Shown piece after piece: positions 35,842 to 48,075 of a stretch of 64,000 nt of DNA. The translations under genes and the position numbers were made by a program. Position 1 is the first letter of the stretch; each line of letters begins with the position of its first letter. The stretch is from Inia geoffrensis (lineage: Eukaryota; Chordata; Mammalia; Artiodactyla; Iniidae), in contig CM070908.1 of NCBI GenBank assembly GCA_036417435.1, forward strand, positions 46,347,090 through 46,411,089, given 5' to 3'. The notes beneath the pieces were generated by a model. That model made no database searches, was not told the origin of the DNA, and saw only the letters and a list, made by a program, of their open reading frames with translations.

Positions 35842-38800
35842 GACCAAGTGAGATCTGGTATGCAAAGCTATAAAGCCGTTTAGCAAACTTCTTGGAATAT
35901 ACGAACACTCATCATCATCACCATTGTTGTCATCACAGTTATCATCACCAAGAGAAGAGGGGGAGCAGTGACACCTTAAATCAATTTTGGCTGAAATGCA
36001 GACAAATTGAATAAGACTAAAGAGCTGCTCATTGGTGTTCTTTCTTTATCAGATATAATGTCTCTGAATTATCAGTGTAAGTAGAGAAACATGGAGGCAG
36101 ATATAATTCTACTGGACATTGTTTTAAATAATACTCAATCATTAATGGTCTACATAAGTGCGGTCACCTCCTCTAGCAAGCTCTACTGCCATTTCCTCCT
36201 TTCTTCTATGCCATCTTAATTTGGGAACACTTGTATTCTTTTAAGACCATCTGCTTTTAACATATTTTGTTCCCCAAGTAGCATTTGGACTCCTTAAGGA
36301 TAAAACAAATGCCTATAATCCCCAGGAAATGTCCTTCAAACATGCTCTGAAATTATTAAATTATTAAATAGATGCACTCCTGCAGACAAGTAGTTGACAA
36401 GAAGGAAATCCAGCACATGCACCCAGGATGTCCTAACAGGCAGTTGAGTGTGCTATGGCAACAGAATCTAGGAGCTCATGATATTTAGATATCCATGAAA
36501 GCAATCTGCATCAGGAAACAGAACCATAGTCACAGGTGTTTAGAAGCAGGAGTGCTGTCCAAGTGTGAGGGACTGGCAAGAAAAAGATGGTGTCCCAATC
36601 CTAAGGTTGAACAGTTTAAAAAATGAACTTCCATACCAGGATATGGGACAGAGATGCCTAGGCCAGCAACAAGGTGGACACATGAAAGCTCTGTCGCCTA
36701 CATACAACCAGGATGGGCCCCATATCTGAAGAAATTAGATCCAGTTGTTAAGTTGAGAAAGGCCCAGAATCATGAGGGTTCTGAAAGCAGCACATCAGAG
36801 TAAGATTTTTTGCAATTAAAACTAATGTTAAAGGAAGGGAATACAGTACAGCCTACACTACTATTCCATAACTGTCCGGTGTAGAACCAGGTTAATTTTG
36901 AACATAAGTATTCTGAGACACAGGTAGCATTGACTTTGCTGCTCATGGGGAAGGAACTGGGGAGAAAAGGCCCAGTGGGAAGGAAGAGTTGTGATCACCT
37001 TACTGAAGTTCCTTGTGTTAATGGTGAGAGAAACTGCTTTTAAAACATATTTTTAGACAAGATCACTTGACTTTCTATTCTAACAATACAATATGTAGTT
37101 GTGTGCAGTTCATCTGAATAGGATTTGAATCACAAAAACATTAAATTAACCTCTTAATCATTCCCTTTGTAAAAGGTTTATGCCAAGGTTAATCAGGGAC
37201 CAAGAACTCTTGTTTCTTATCTCAAAGGATAAAGAACTTAGAGACTTAGGATAAAGAACTTGTCCTAGTTCTTTAGCACAAGTCCAAGCAGCATCAGCAC
37301 AATTCCGAACTTGAGTTCAGGATATTAAAAATGCCCTTTGCCATCGTTCTTATAGGTATATTATAAAGGAAATCTTATTACTTAGAGATGTGTGTGTATA
37401 CATTGGCATACACATAACTTAGGTACTCATATGTTTTGATTAATACACATAACTTACTACTTTATAACTTCCACAGGCAATAATCAACACTCATATATAA
37501 TATTTTCATAGTAGTATTGAGCCACAATAGAATTATAAAGTGTTGAAAAGAGAAGGAGATGGAAGTAGAGGGATGAACAAAATAAGGATTATATACTAAA
37601 ACCATCTTTACTGCCTATTCAACTATTTTTTCCTTCTAACATTATATTAGTACATTCCATGCCTGAATGGATATAAAAGTATAAAGAAATAGAATCATAG
37701 TAGTGCTGATGAACACTTTGGATTTATATGTCAAGAGATTTATTTGAGAAACTCTAACTGGAAGGAAATTAATGGAAAGATAATCAACCAAAAGAGGTTC
37801 TGTGATTATATGCCTTAAAAAATGTTTGATTTCATGTTAGAAATTCTAAGTCATTGCTTTGTTTCTTTAAGGTGTCGTAATGATAGTACTCTCTCTTGAT
37901 TATCTTATTTAATATATACATTATTCACAAAACCATGAACCATGAAAAAGAAAAATACTTAGTAAGCTTAGAAATAAAAGTAGGTTAGAGCAGTGGGAAT
38001 CTGCAATGAAAAGCCCTCAAGATATTCAAAATGTTGAAAAGAAAGGAAAAAGGAACATTTCTATAGCTTATATCTATGACTCCTTATATCTCCAACTGCA
38101 TATTTAATTGTTTTTAAAAGAATGTATAGTGCCTTGGAAAAGATACTTTGGGAACAAAATATCTTTGGGAACAATGTTAAAAACTTACTGTACCATAATT
38201 CATGATTGAAGCTGCAAAGCCCAGTAAAAGAATACCAAGTCTCATAGAAAACGTTTCAAGTACAGATTAGTTTTCCACTTTGTCCTTTGACTCTATTTTT
38301 GATGGCTTCAAACATTCCACAAAAATTGAGAGTAAGGTATCAGCCTTCATCGTCAATTCATCCTTCTATTCATTTTCAGTGAATTTTAACAGTTTAACAT
38401 TATAACTATTGACTATTTACTTAAACAAATATATTGAATACCTTTTTTTTGGTCATATACATACATTAGTATATGTCTATATACACTGCAGGTATATAAT
38501 ACTTCAAAATGTATAGAGATTTTTGTTTAAGATAAAACTACAGAATAATAACTGAAAACCATAAAAGTATAGTTTCCAATTTTATCTTTTAAATATTAAA
38601 TAAGTTAAAATGCTTCATTACCCAAGACATTAACATAATAAGAAAGAAAAGATAATTATTTGCTTTTATCATGATTCTGGTACCAAGTAGAAGAACTATA
38701 AAATTTACAATTTAGAACTCATTCTAATATCATAAAGTTCTGTAGTGTTTTTAAGATTACTGTAACAAACAATATAAAATGCATTCATACTGAAAAACAT

Positions 38801-39179
38801 TTATGTTTTATACTTATGGACTAACTATACTATTCTCTGACCAAACTAACCATAACTAATCACTCTTTTCTAATGATGTTTCATGGCTTTAAACAAATTT
38901 CACTGGTACAAAATGTTACCTTGTATCTTCTTTGCTGTTTTGGTAATAAGAGAACAGATTAAGCACCTTCATGCTCAAAAACATAAAGATGAAATATTTC
39001 ACATTGTACAGGGATTTTTGTTTCTGCATTTGTATGTTTCTACTCATATGCAAAATGAGCTGTGCACGTAAGCTTGTAATAATGTGATAGGGATGCATCA
39101 GAATGACCACTCTGGAGAATGACATTAGCATCATGGCAATGTTAGACATTCTTCCTTTTTATCCCCCTTTTTTAAACAA
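35842..39179. other. Unique AT-rich intergenic sequence, longest in the window
   Basis: About 3.3 kb in which I recognise no repeat, RNA gene or coding frame. The 60-80 codon frames near 38883-39149 lie on both strands over the same bases and show no family signature. It could be intronic or intergenic; splice sites cannot be judged without an exon. Confidence 0.5.
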
Positions 39180-40274
39180 CAAAATAGATATCCACCCACA
39201 AACAAAAGTGTCCTTGTGGGTGTTGTGGGATCTAGCACTATATATATGCCAAGGGACCTGGGAGGAGTCTCACTCACCTATGCATCCAGTAATAAGCAGA
39301 CAGACCTCAGTACAAAGTGTGGAACCAGGGGAGAGAGTGAACATGTCCAGAGCCCTCTCATCCAGGTTGGGGAAAAGAAAACCTGGAGAGTGCTGACCTG
39401 GGCAGATACCCACACATGATGGAGAATTTGCAGAAATCCAGCCTTCCTTAGGGGAGATTCCAGCATACCACTGGAGGAAATAAAATGTGAGTTTGGTCAC
39501 AGGGGAGGCAGTAGTAAGAGAAATGTTCCCAGTGCTGCTCTCACCCAGGGAAACTGCACTGGACTGCTCTCTAGCAGCACCGACCTCTCCGGCAGAGGAA
39601 GAGGAGAGCAATCAGTGATTGCCTGGCTATTGCAGTGTTCAGGACACAGCTGGAGAAAACCACTTCCTTCCAGCAGCACCAAGAGTATTGAGGTGGGACC
39701 TCCATGATGGGGGGCGGGGAGGGAGGAGATCTGGAAAGAGGCAGATAAGGGAATTGCTTCCTGCTGACTGTACTCAGCAAGACATCCACCCATGAGCCTC
39801 TGGGATTACCATGCCTGGTACCACCCCACTGACTCCACAGGCCTGTGGGCAAGGTTCAGATGACTAACCCTGCCCTTCCCCCTATTTGGCTGCTGGCTCT
39901 TAGTGTACTTTCCTGAGTGCAGCAGCAAAAGAGCTCCTGTAGACAGAGAGTGCAACCAGAAACAGACCATGGTCTGTGGACAAGAGAGAAACCATCTTCT
40001 GAAACATAAGAGAGGTCTGCAGTAGCCTGCCTGGTGACTTGTAAGAATGAGAGAAGACATAAAAACTTAAGGATCCTGCCAAAAGAGAGAGAAAGTATAG
40101 TAGAACAGGTGTACCAACACCCTATATAATGCAGTACAACCCCATATAATAAAGACACCACCAAATAGAATACCCCATCTGAAGGCAACAAGCAAAGATT
40201 TAAGAGGGGGTCAGCCACTTCAGATGTGAAAGTAGCAGCACAAAACTATGAAGAATGTTTAAAATTAAAGAAAC

Positions 40275-41150
40275 ATGCCATCACAAAGAGAAAATAATAT
40301 TTCTCCAATAACCAAACTCAAAGATGCTAACTTTGTAATGTCACTGATAGAATTCAAAATAACTGTTTTGTGGAAACTCAATGAGCTATGAGAAAACTCA
40401 GAAAGACAGTACAATGAAATCTTGGGGAAAAATACATGATTGAAATGAGATTTTCCCAAAGATATAAAAATCATAATAGAGAACCAGAGATTCTGGAGTT
40501 GAAGAACTCAATGAATAAAGTAAAATATGTAATAAAGAGAATCTGAAGTAAAGTGGAGCAAAGGGTAGAAAGAATAAGTGAAATAGAGGGCAGGGGTTTT
40601 GAAACAATCCAGTTAGAAGAGAAAAAAAGAAAAAAGAATGAAAAAGGATAAAAAAGCCTAAATGATTATTTCATCAAAATTAAAAACATTAGAATAATTG
40701 GGATTTCAGAAGGAGAAAAGATGGAGAAGTGAACAGAAAATGTATTTAAAGAAAACATACCTGTTAAATTCCTAAACCTGGGAAGAGAATTGGACATCTT
40801 AATTTACAAAGCCAGTAGATCACCCTATTATCTCAATGCAGAAAGACCTTCTCCAAGACAGGTTATAATGAAACTGTCAAAAATCAAGGATAAGTGTAAA
40901 ATACTAAAAAAAAATCTTGTAACCTACAAAGGAGCCCCCATTAGGCTGTCAGTGGATTTCTCAACAGAAACCCTACAGGCCTGGAGAAAGAGGAATAACA
41001 TATTCAAAGTACAGAAATAAAAAAAATTACCAGCTAAGAATACACTATTTCACTAAATTATCCTTCAGATATGAAGGAGAAACAAAATCTTTTCTAGATA
41101 AACAAAAGCCAAGGGAGCTCATCACCACTAGACCTGCCTGCAAAACATGC
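40275..41150 (+). pseudogene. Ancient L1M ORF1 remnant
   Basis: A start-like ATG at 40275 opens a short frame with KLKDANFVMSLIEFKITVLW. A further frame at 40790-41020 (76 codons) carries the RRM and C-terminal-domain sequence RPSPRQVIMKLSKIKDKCKI and GAPIRLSVDFSTETLQAWR. Stops and indels are numerous. ORF1 proteins are trimeric nucleic-acid chaperones; this one is long dead. Confidence 0.85.
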
Positions 41151-42101
41151 TAAAATTGGACGATGCTAATAAGCAACATGAAAATATAAGATAGTTTATA
41201 ACACACAGGCAAAAATAAACATACAGATGTAGAAAACTCTAAATCTGTAATACAATGGCCACTTAACTGTAGTATAAGGTCAAAAGAAAAGAGTATTCAA
41301 AATTATTATAGCTACTATAATGTGTTAATAAATACACAATATAAAAGAGGTAAATAAGACATAAAAAAAAAAAGGGGGGGGACCAGAGTGAAAAGGGTGA
41401 AGCCTTTTTTATTTTGTGGAAAGGCAAGCCAAAGCAACCTGAAAAGAGCAGTCTGGGGATCTACAACCTCAAACTGGTAGAATGGAGTACAGTTACATGT
41501 CCATTTGAGAGTGTCAGTCAAGAGGCTTGCTCAATACTTGCTCAGTTTCCTCTCCAGGCTGAAACTAAAAAGGTAGACTTGAGGATGTCTGTGATGTCTT
41601 TGCTATCCAAACACACTTATTTCAGGAAGGAGGACACCTGGAGCCAACTGAATTGAGGGAATCCACTTAATTATTAAAATAAATATTTACGCTGAGAGCC
41701 ACAGATATTCCATTCATGTTCTTTTTTTTTTTTTTTCTAAACATCTTTATTGGGGTATAATTGCTTTACAATGGTGTGTCCGTTTTTACTTTATAACAAA
41801 GTGAATCGGTTATACATATACACAAGTTCGCATATCTCTTCCCTCTTGCATCTCCCTCCCTCCCTCCCTCCCTATCCCACCCCTCCAGGCAGTCACATGG
41901 CACTGAGCTGATATCCCTGTGCCAAGCGGCTGCTTCCCACTAGTTATCTACCTTACGTTTGTTAGTATATATATGTCCATGCCCCTCCCTCACCCTATCA
42001 CAGCTCACCCATCCCCCTCCCCATATGCTCAAGTCCGTTCTCCAATAGGTCTGTGTCTTTATTCCTGTCTTACCCCTAGGTTCTTCATAACTTTTTTTTT
42101 C

Positions 42102-45100
42102 TTAAATTCCATATATATGTGTTAGCATACGGTATTTGTCTTTCCCTTTCTGACTTACTTCACTCTGTATGACAGACTCGAGGTCTATCCACCACATCAC
42201 AAATAGCTCAATTTCGTTTCTTTTTATGGCTGAGTAATATTCCATTGTGTATATGTGCCACATCTTCTTTATCCATTCATCTGACAATGGGCATTTAAGT
42301 TGTTTCCATCTCTGGGCTATTGTAAATAGAGCTGCAATGAACATTTTGGTACATGACTCTTTTTGAATTTTGGATTTCTCAGGGTATATGCCCAGAGGTG
42401 GGATTGCTGGGTCATATGGTAATTATATTTGTAGTTTTTTAAGGAACCTCCATACTGTTCTCCACAGTGGCTGAACCAATTCACATTCCCACCAGCAGTG
42501 CAAGAGGGCTCCCTTTTCTCCACACCCTCTACAGCATTTATTGTTTCTAGATTTTTTGATGATGGCCATTCTGACTGGTGTGATATGATGTCTCATTGTA
42601 GTTTTGATTTGCATTTCTCTAATGATTAATGATGTTGAGCATTCTTTCATGTGTTTGTTGGCAGTCTGTATATCTTCTTTGGAGAAATGTCTATTTAGTC
42701 TTCTGCCCATTTTTGGATTGTGTTGTTTGTTTTTTTGTTATTGAGCTGCATGTGCTGCTTGTAAATTTTGGAGATTAATCCTTTGTCAGTTGATTCATTT
42801 GCAAATATTTTCTCCCATTCTGAGGGTAGTCTTTTGGTCTTGTTTATGGTTTCCTTTGCTGTGCAAAAGCTTTGAAGTTTCATTAGGTCCCATTTGTTTA
42901 TTTTTGTTTTTATTTCCATTTCTCTAGGGGGTGGGTCAAAAAGGATCTTGCTGTGATTTATGTCATAGAGTGTTGTGCCTATATTTTCCTCTAAGAGTTT
43001 GATAGTTTCTGGCCTTACATTTAGGTCTTTAATCCATTTTGACCTTATTTTTGTGTATGGTGTTAGGGAGTGATCTAAGCTCATCCTTTTACATGTAGCT
43101 GTCCAGTTTTCCCAGCAGCACTTATTGAAGAGGCTGTCCTTTCTCCACTGTACTTTCCTGCCACCTTTATCAAAGATAAGTTGTCCATATGTGTGTGGGC
43201 TTATCTCTGTGCTTTCTATCCTGTTCCATTGATCTATCTTTCTGTTTTTGGGTCAGTACCATACTGTCTTGATTACTATAGCTCTGTAGTATAGTCTGAA
43301 GTCAGGGAGCCTGATTCCTCCAGCTCCATTTTTCGTTCTCAAGATTGCTTTAGCTATTCGGGGTCTTTTGTGTTTCCATACAAATTGTGAAATTTTTTGT
43401 TCTAGTTCTGTGAAAAATGCCAGTGGCAGTTTGATAGGGATTGCATTGAATCTATAGATTGCTTTGGGTAGAAGAGTCATTTTCACAATGTTGATTCTTC
43501 CAATCCATCAACATGGTATATCTCTCCATCTATTTGTATCGTCTTTAATTTCTTTCATCAGTGTCTTATAATATTCTGCATACAGGTCTTTTGTCTCCTT
43601 AGGTAGGTTATTCCTAGATATTTTCTTCTTTGTGTTGCAATGGTAAATGGCAGTGTTTTCTTGATTTCACTTTCAGATTTTTCATCATTAGTATATATGA
43701 ATGCCAGAGATTTCTGTGCATTAATTTTGTATCCTGCTACTTTACCAAATTCATTGATTAGCTCTAGTAGTTTTCTGGTAGCATCTTTAGGATTCTCTAT
43801 GTATAACATCATGTCACCTGCAAACAGTGACAGCTTTATTTCTTCTTTTCTGGTTTGGATTCCTTTTATTTCCTTTTCTTCTCTGACTGCTGTGGCTAAA
43901 ACTTCCGAAACTATGTTGAATAAGAGTGGTGAGAGTGGGCAACCTTGTCTTGTTCCTGATCTTAGTGGAAATGCTTTCAGTTTTTCACCATTGAGGATGA
44001 TGTTGGCTGTGGGCTTGTCATATATGGCCTTTATTATGTTGAGGAAAGTTCCCTCTATGCCTACTTTCTGCAGGGTTTTTATCATAAATGGATGTTGAAT
44101 TTTGTCAAAAGCTTTCTCTGCATCTATTGAGATGATCATATGGTTTTTCTCCTTCAATTTGTTAATATGGTTTATCACATTGATAGATTTGTGGATATTG
44201 AAGAATCCTTGCATTCCTGGAATAAACCCCACTTGATCATGGTGTATGATCCTTTTAATGTGCTGTTGGATTCTGTTTGCCAGTATTTTGCTGAGGACTT
44301 TTGCATCTATGTTCATCAGTGAAATTGGCCTGTAGTTTTCTTTCTTTGTGACATCCTTGTCTGGTTTTGGTATCAAGGTGATGGTGGCCTCATAGGAGGA
44401 ATTGGGGAGTGTTCCTCCCTCTGCTATGTTTTGGAAGAGTTTGAGAAGGATAGGTGTTAGCTCTTCTCTAAATGCTTGATAGAATTTGCCTGTGAAGCCA
44501 TCTGGTCCTGGGGTTTTGTTTGTTGGAAGATTTTTAATCACAGTTTCAATTTCAGTGTTTGTGATTGGTCTGTTTATATTTTCTATTTCTTCCTGATTGA
44601 GTCTTGGTAGTTCGTGCATTTCTAAGAATGTGTCCATTTCTTCCAGATTGTCCATTTTATTGGCATGGAGTTGCTTGTAGTAATCTCTCTTGATCATTTT
44701 TATTTCTGCAGTGTCAGTTGTTACTTCTCCTTTTTCATTTCTAATTTTATTGATTTGAGTCTTCTCCCTTTTTTTCTTGATGAGTCTGGCTAATGGATTA
44801 TCTATTTTGTTTATCTTCTCAAAGAACTAGCTGTTAGTTTTATTGATCTTTGCTATCGTTTCCTTCATTTCTTTTTCATTTATTTCTGATCTGCTCTCTA
44901 TGATTTCTTTCCTTCTTCTAACTTTGGGGTGTTTTTGTTCTTCTTTCTCTAATTGCTTTAGGTGTAAGGTTAGGCTGTTTATTCGAGATGTTTCCTGCTT
45001 CTTAAGGTGGGCTTGTATTGCTATAAACTTCCCTCTTAGAACTGCTATTCCTGCATCCCATAGGTTTTGGGTCATTGTGTCTCCATTGTCATTTGTTTCT

Positions 45101-45921
45101 AGGTACTTTTTAATTTCCTCTTTGATTTCTTGAGTGATCACTTCATTATTAAGTGGTGTATTGTTTAGCCCCCATGTGTTTGCATTTTTTATAGATCTTT
45201 CCCTGTAATTGATATCTAGTCTCATGGTGTTGTGGCCGGAAAAGATACTTGATACAATTTCAATTTTCTTAAATTTACCAAGGCTTGATTTGTGACCCAA
45301 GATATGATCTATCCTGGAGAATGTTCCATGAGCACTTGAGAAAAAATGTGTATTCTGTTGTTTTTGGATGGAGTGTCCTATAAATATCCATTAAGTCCAT
45401 CTTGTTTATTGTATCATTTAAAGCTTGTGTTTCCTTATTTATTTTCATTTTGGATGATCTGTCCATTGGTGAAAGTGGGGTATTGAAGTCCCCTACTATG
45501 AATGTGTTACTGTCGATTTCCCCTTTTGTGGCTGTTAGTTTTTGCCTTATATATTGAGGTGCTCCTGTGTTGGGTGCATAAATATTTACAATTGTTATAT
45601 ATTCTTCTTGGATTGATCCCTTGATCATTATGTAGTGTCCTTCTTTGTCTCTTATAATACTCTTTATTTTAAAGTTTATTTTGTCTGATATGAGAATTGC
45701 TACTCCAGCTTTCTTTTGGTTTCCATTTGCATGGAATATTTTTTTCCATCCCCTCACTTTCAGTCTGTATGTGTCTCTAGGTCTGAAGTGGGTCTCTTGT
45801 AGACAGCATATATATGGGTCTTGTTTTTGTATCCATTCAGTGAGTATGTGTCTTTTAGTGGGAGCATTTAATCCATTAACATTTAAGGTAATTATTGACA
45901 TGTATGTTCCTATTCCCTATT
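42102..45921 (-). pseudogene. L1-10 ORF2 pseudogene
   Basis: Almost full ORF2 length in a few large pieces: 45275-45901 (208 codons, endonuclease with LQETHFRPRD and the catalytic VGDFNTPLS), 44827-45300 (157 codons), 43558-44697 (379 codons, reverse transcriptase with [15 protein letters not shown]), 43253-43486, 42695-43084, 42423-42710 and 42102-42344 (C-terminus ending THIYGI). The RT motif at 43813-43824 reads FAGD, losing the first catalytic Asp of FADD. The start codon is disturbed by a one-base change near 45921. The break count is low compared with L1-5. Confidence 0.93.
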
Positions 45922-45977
45922 TCTAAATTCTTTTGGATTTGTTGTTGTAGGTCTTTTCCTTCTCTTGTGTTTCTTCC

Positions 45978-46866
45978 CTAGAGAAGTTCTTTTAGCAGTT
46001 GTTGTAAAGCTGGTTTGGTGGTACTGAACTCTCTCAGCTTTTGCTTGTCTGTAAAGGTTTTAATTTCTCCATCAAATCTGAATGAGATCCTTGCTGGGTA
46101 GTGTTGGTTGCAGGTTTTTCTCCTTCATCACTTTCAATATGCCCTGCCACTCCATTCTGGCTTGCAGAGTTTCTGCTGAGAGATCAGCTGTTAACCTTAT
46201 GGGGATTCCCTTGTGTGTTATTTGTTGTTTTTCCCTTGGTGCTTTTAATATGCTTTCTTTGTATTTAATTTTTGACAGTTTGATTAATATGTGTCATGGC
46301 GTATTTCTCCTTGGATTTATCCTGTATGGGACTCTCTCTGCTTCCTGGACTTGATTAACTATTTCCTTTCCCATACTAGGGAAGTTTTCAACTATAATCT
46401 CTTCAAATATTTTCTCAGTCCATTTCTTTTTCTCTTCTTCTTCTGGAACCCCTATAATTCAAATGTTGGTGTGTTTAATGTTGTCCCAGAGGTCTCTGAG
46501 ACTGTTCTCAGTTCTTTTCATTCTTTTTTCTTTATTCTGCTCTGCAGTAGTTATTTCCTTTATTTTATCTTCCAGGTCACTTATCCATTCTTCTGCCTCA
46601 GTTACTCTGCTATTGATCCCATCTAGAGTATTTTTCATTTCATTTATTGTGTTGTTCATCATTGCTTGTTTCATCTTTATGTCTTCCTGGTCCTTGTTAA
46701 TTTTTTCTTGCATTTTGCCCATTCTATTTCCACGATTTTGGATCATCTTGGCTATCATTATTCTGAATTCTTTTTCAGGTAGACTGCCTATTACCTCTTC
46801 ATTTGTTAGGTCTGGTGCATTTTTATCTTGCTCCTTCATCTGCTGTGTGTTTTTCTGTCTTCTCAT
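45978..46866 (-). pseudogene. L1-10 ORF1 pseudogene
   Basis: The 135-codon N-terminal piece (46459-46866) starts MRRQKNTQQMKEQDKN and includes a heptad-rich coiled coil (MNNTINEMKNTLDGINSRV) followed by the RRM entry. It ends in DLWDNIKHTNI, where a stop interrupts the RRM. The rest to the TAG at 45978-45980 is readable only in pieces. Confidence 0.88.
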
Positions 46867-47384
46867 TTTGCTTATCTTACTGTGTTTGGGTTCTCCTTTT
46901 TGCAGGCTGCAGGTTCATAGTTCCCATTGTTTTTGATGTCTGTCTCCAGTGGCTAAGGTTAGTCCAGTGGGTTGTGTAAGCTTCCTGGTGGAGGGGACTA
47001 GTGCCTGTGTTGTGGTGGATGAGGATAGATCTTGTCTCTCTAGTGGGCAGGGCCATGTCTGGTGGTGTGTTTTCGGGTGTCTGTGGGCTTATTATGATTT
47101 TAGGCAGCCTCTCTGCTAATAGGTGGGGTTGTGTTCCTGTTTTGCTAGTTGTTTGACATAGGTTGTCCAGCACTGTAGCTTGTTGGTTGTTGAGTGAAGC
47201 TGGGTGCTGGTGTTAAGATGGAGGTCTCTGGGAGATTTTCACCATTTGATATTATGTGGAGCTGGGAGATCTCTTGTGGAGCAGTGTCCTGAAGTTGGCT
47301 CTCCAACCTCAGAGGCAGAATCCTGACTCCTGGCTGGAGGAGCAAGAGCCTTTCATCCACATGGCTCAGATTAAAAGGGAGAGA

Positions 47385-47580
47385 AAGTAGAGATAATTAG
47401 TAGAAGTAGGAAGAAAGAAAGAAAGAAAGGAGGGAAGGAAGGAAGGAAGGAAGGAGGGAAGGAAGGAAGAAAGAAAGAAAGAAAGAAGAAAAGAAGACAA
47501 GAAGGAAAGAAAGGTGGGAGGGAGGGAGGGAGGAAGGAAGGAAGGAAGGGAAGGAAGGAAAAGAGACAGAAAGTAGATAC
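47385..47580 (+). repeat. Expanded (GAAA)/(GGAA)/(GGGA) purine tract in L1-10
   Basis: Nearly 200 bp of mixed gaaa, ggaa and gggagggaggga units on the + strand, at the same 5' UTR position as the tracts in L1-4 and L1-12. Confidence 0.92.
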
Positions 47581-48075
47581 AGTAAAATAGAATGAAGTAA
47601 AGTATAATAAAGTTATTGAATTAAAACATAATTATTTAGGGAAAATAAAAGGGACAGATAGAACCTTAGGACAATTGGTGGAAGCCACGCTCTACAGACA
47701 AAATCTTACACAGAAGTTTACACATACACCCTCACAAAAAGAGGTAAAGGGGAAAAAATCATAAATCTTGCTCTCAAAGACCACCTCCTCAATTTGGGAT
47801 GATTCATTGTCTAAAGAAGGGAAGGAAGGAAAGAAAGAAAGAAAGAAGGTAAAGTATAATAAAATTATTAAAACTAAAATTAATTATTAAGAAAAAAAAT
47901 TTAAAAAAAAGAAAGGATGGACAGAACCCTAGGACAAATGGTGGAAGGAAAGCTATACAGACAAGATCTCAAACAGAAGGATACACATACACACTCACAA
48001 AAAGAGGAAAAGGGGAAAAAATCATAGATCTTGCATTCAAAGTCCACCACCTTAATTTGGGATGATTCACTGTCT
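47553..48075 (-). repeat. Tandem duplication of about 260 bp in L1-10 5' UTR
   Basis: Landmarks recur in order: gtaaagtataataaa at 47597 and 47849 (252 bp apart), tctacagaca/tatacagaca at 47691 and 47954 (263 bp), and aatttgggat/aatttgggat at 47791 and 48054 (263 bp). The first copy stops at about 47812 (ttcattgtct), and the second begins there directly with a fresh purine tract. The period shift of 11 bp reflects one indel in an AT-rich part. Confidence 0.88.

Noticed and set aside
37220..37290. Repeated aggataaagaactt and a small aaagaac/gttcttt inverted repeat
   Set aside because: Too short and isolated to be more than a local duplication; no RNA or regulatory context.
39270..40218. Cluster of 60-120 codon minus-strand frames
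   Set aside because: They lie in the 5' region of the ancient L1M element, overlap each other in several frames and have no recognisable motif.
43640..44098. Identical-length 152-codon + strand frames at 27745-28203, 43640-44098 and 57422-57880
   Set aside because: They lie exactly antisense to the L1 RT block and are alike only because the L1 copies are alike; codon-phase shadowing of RT explains them. No start context or independent conservation is visible.
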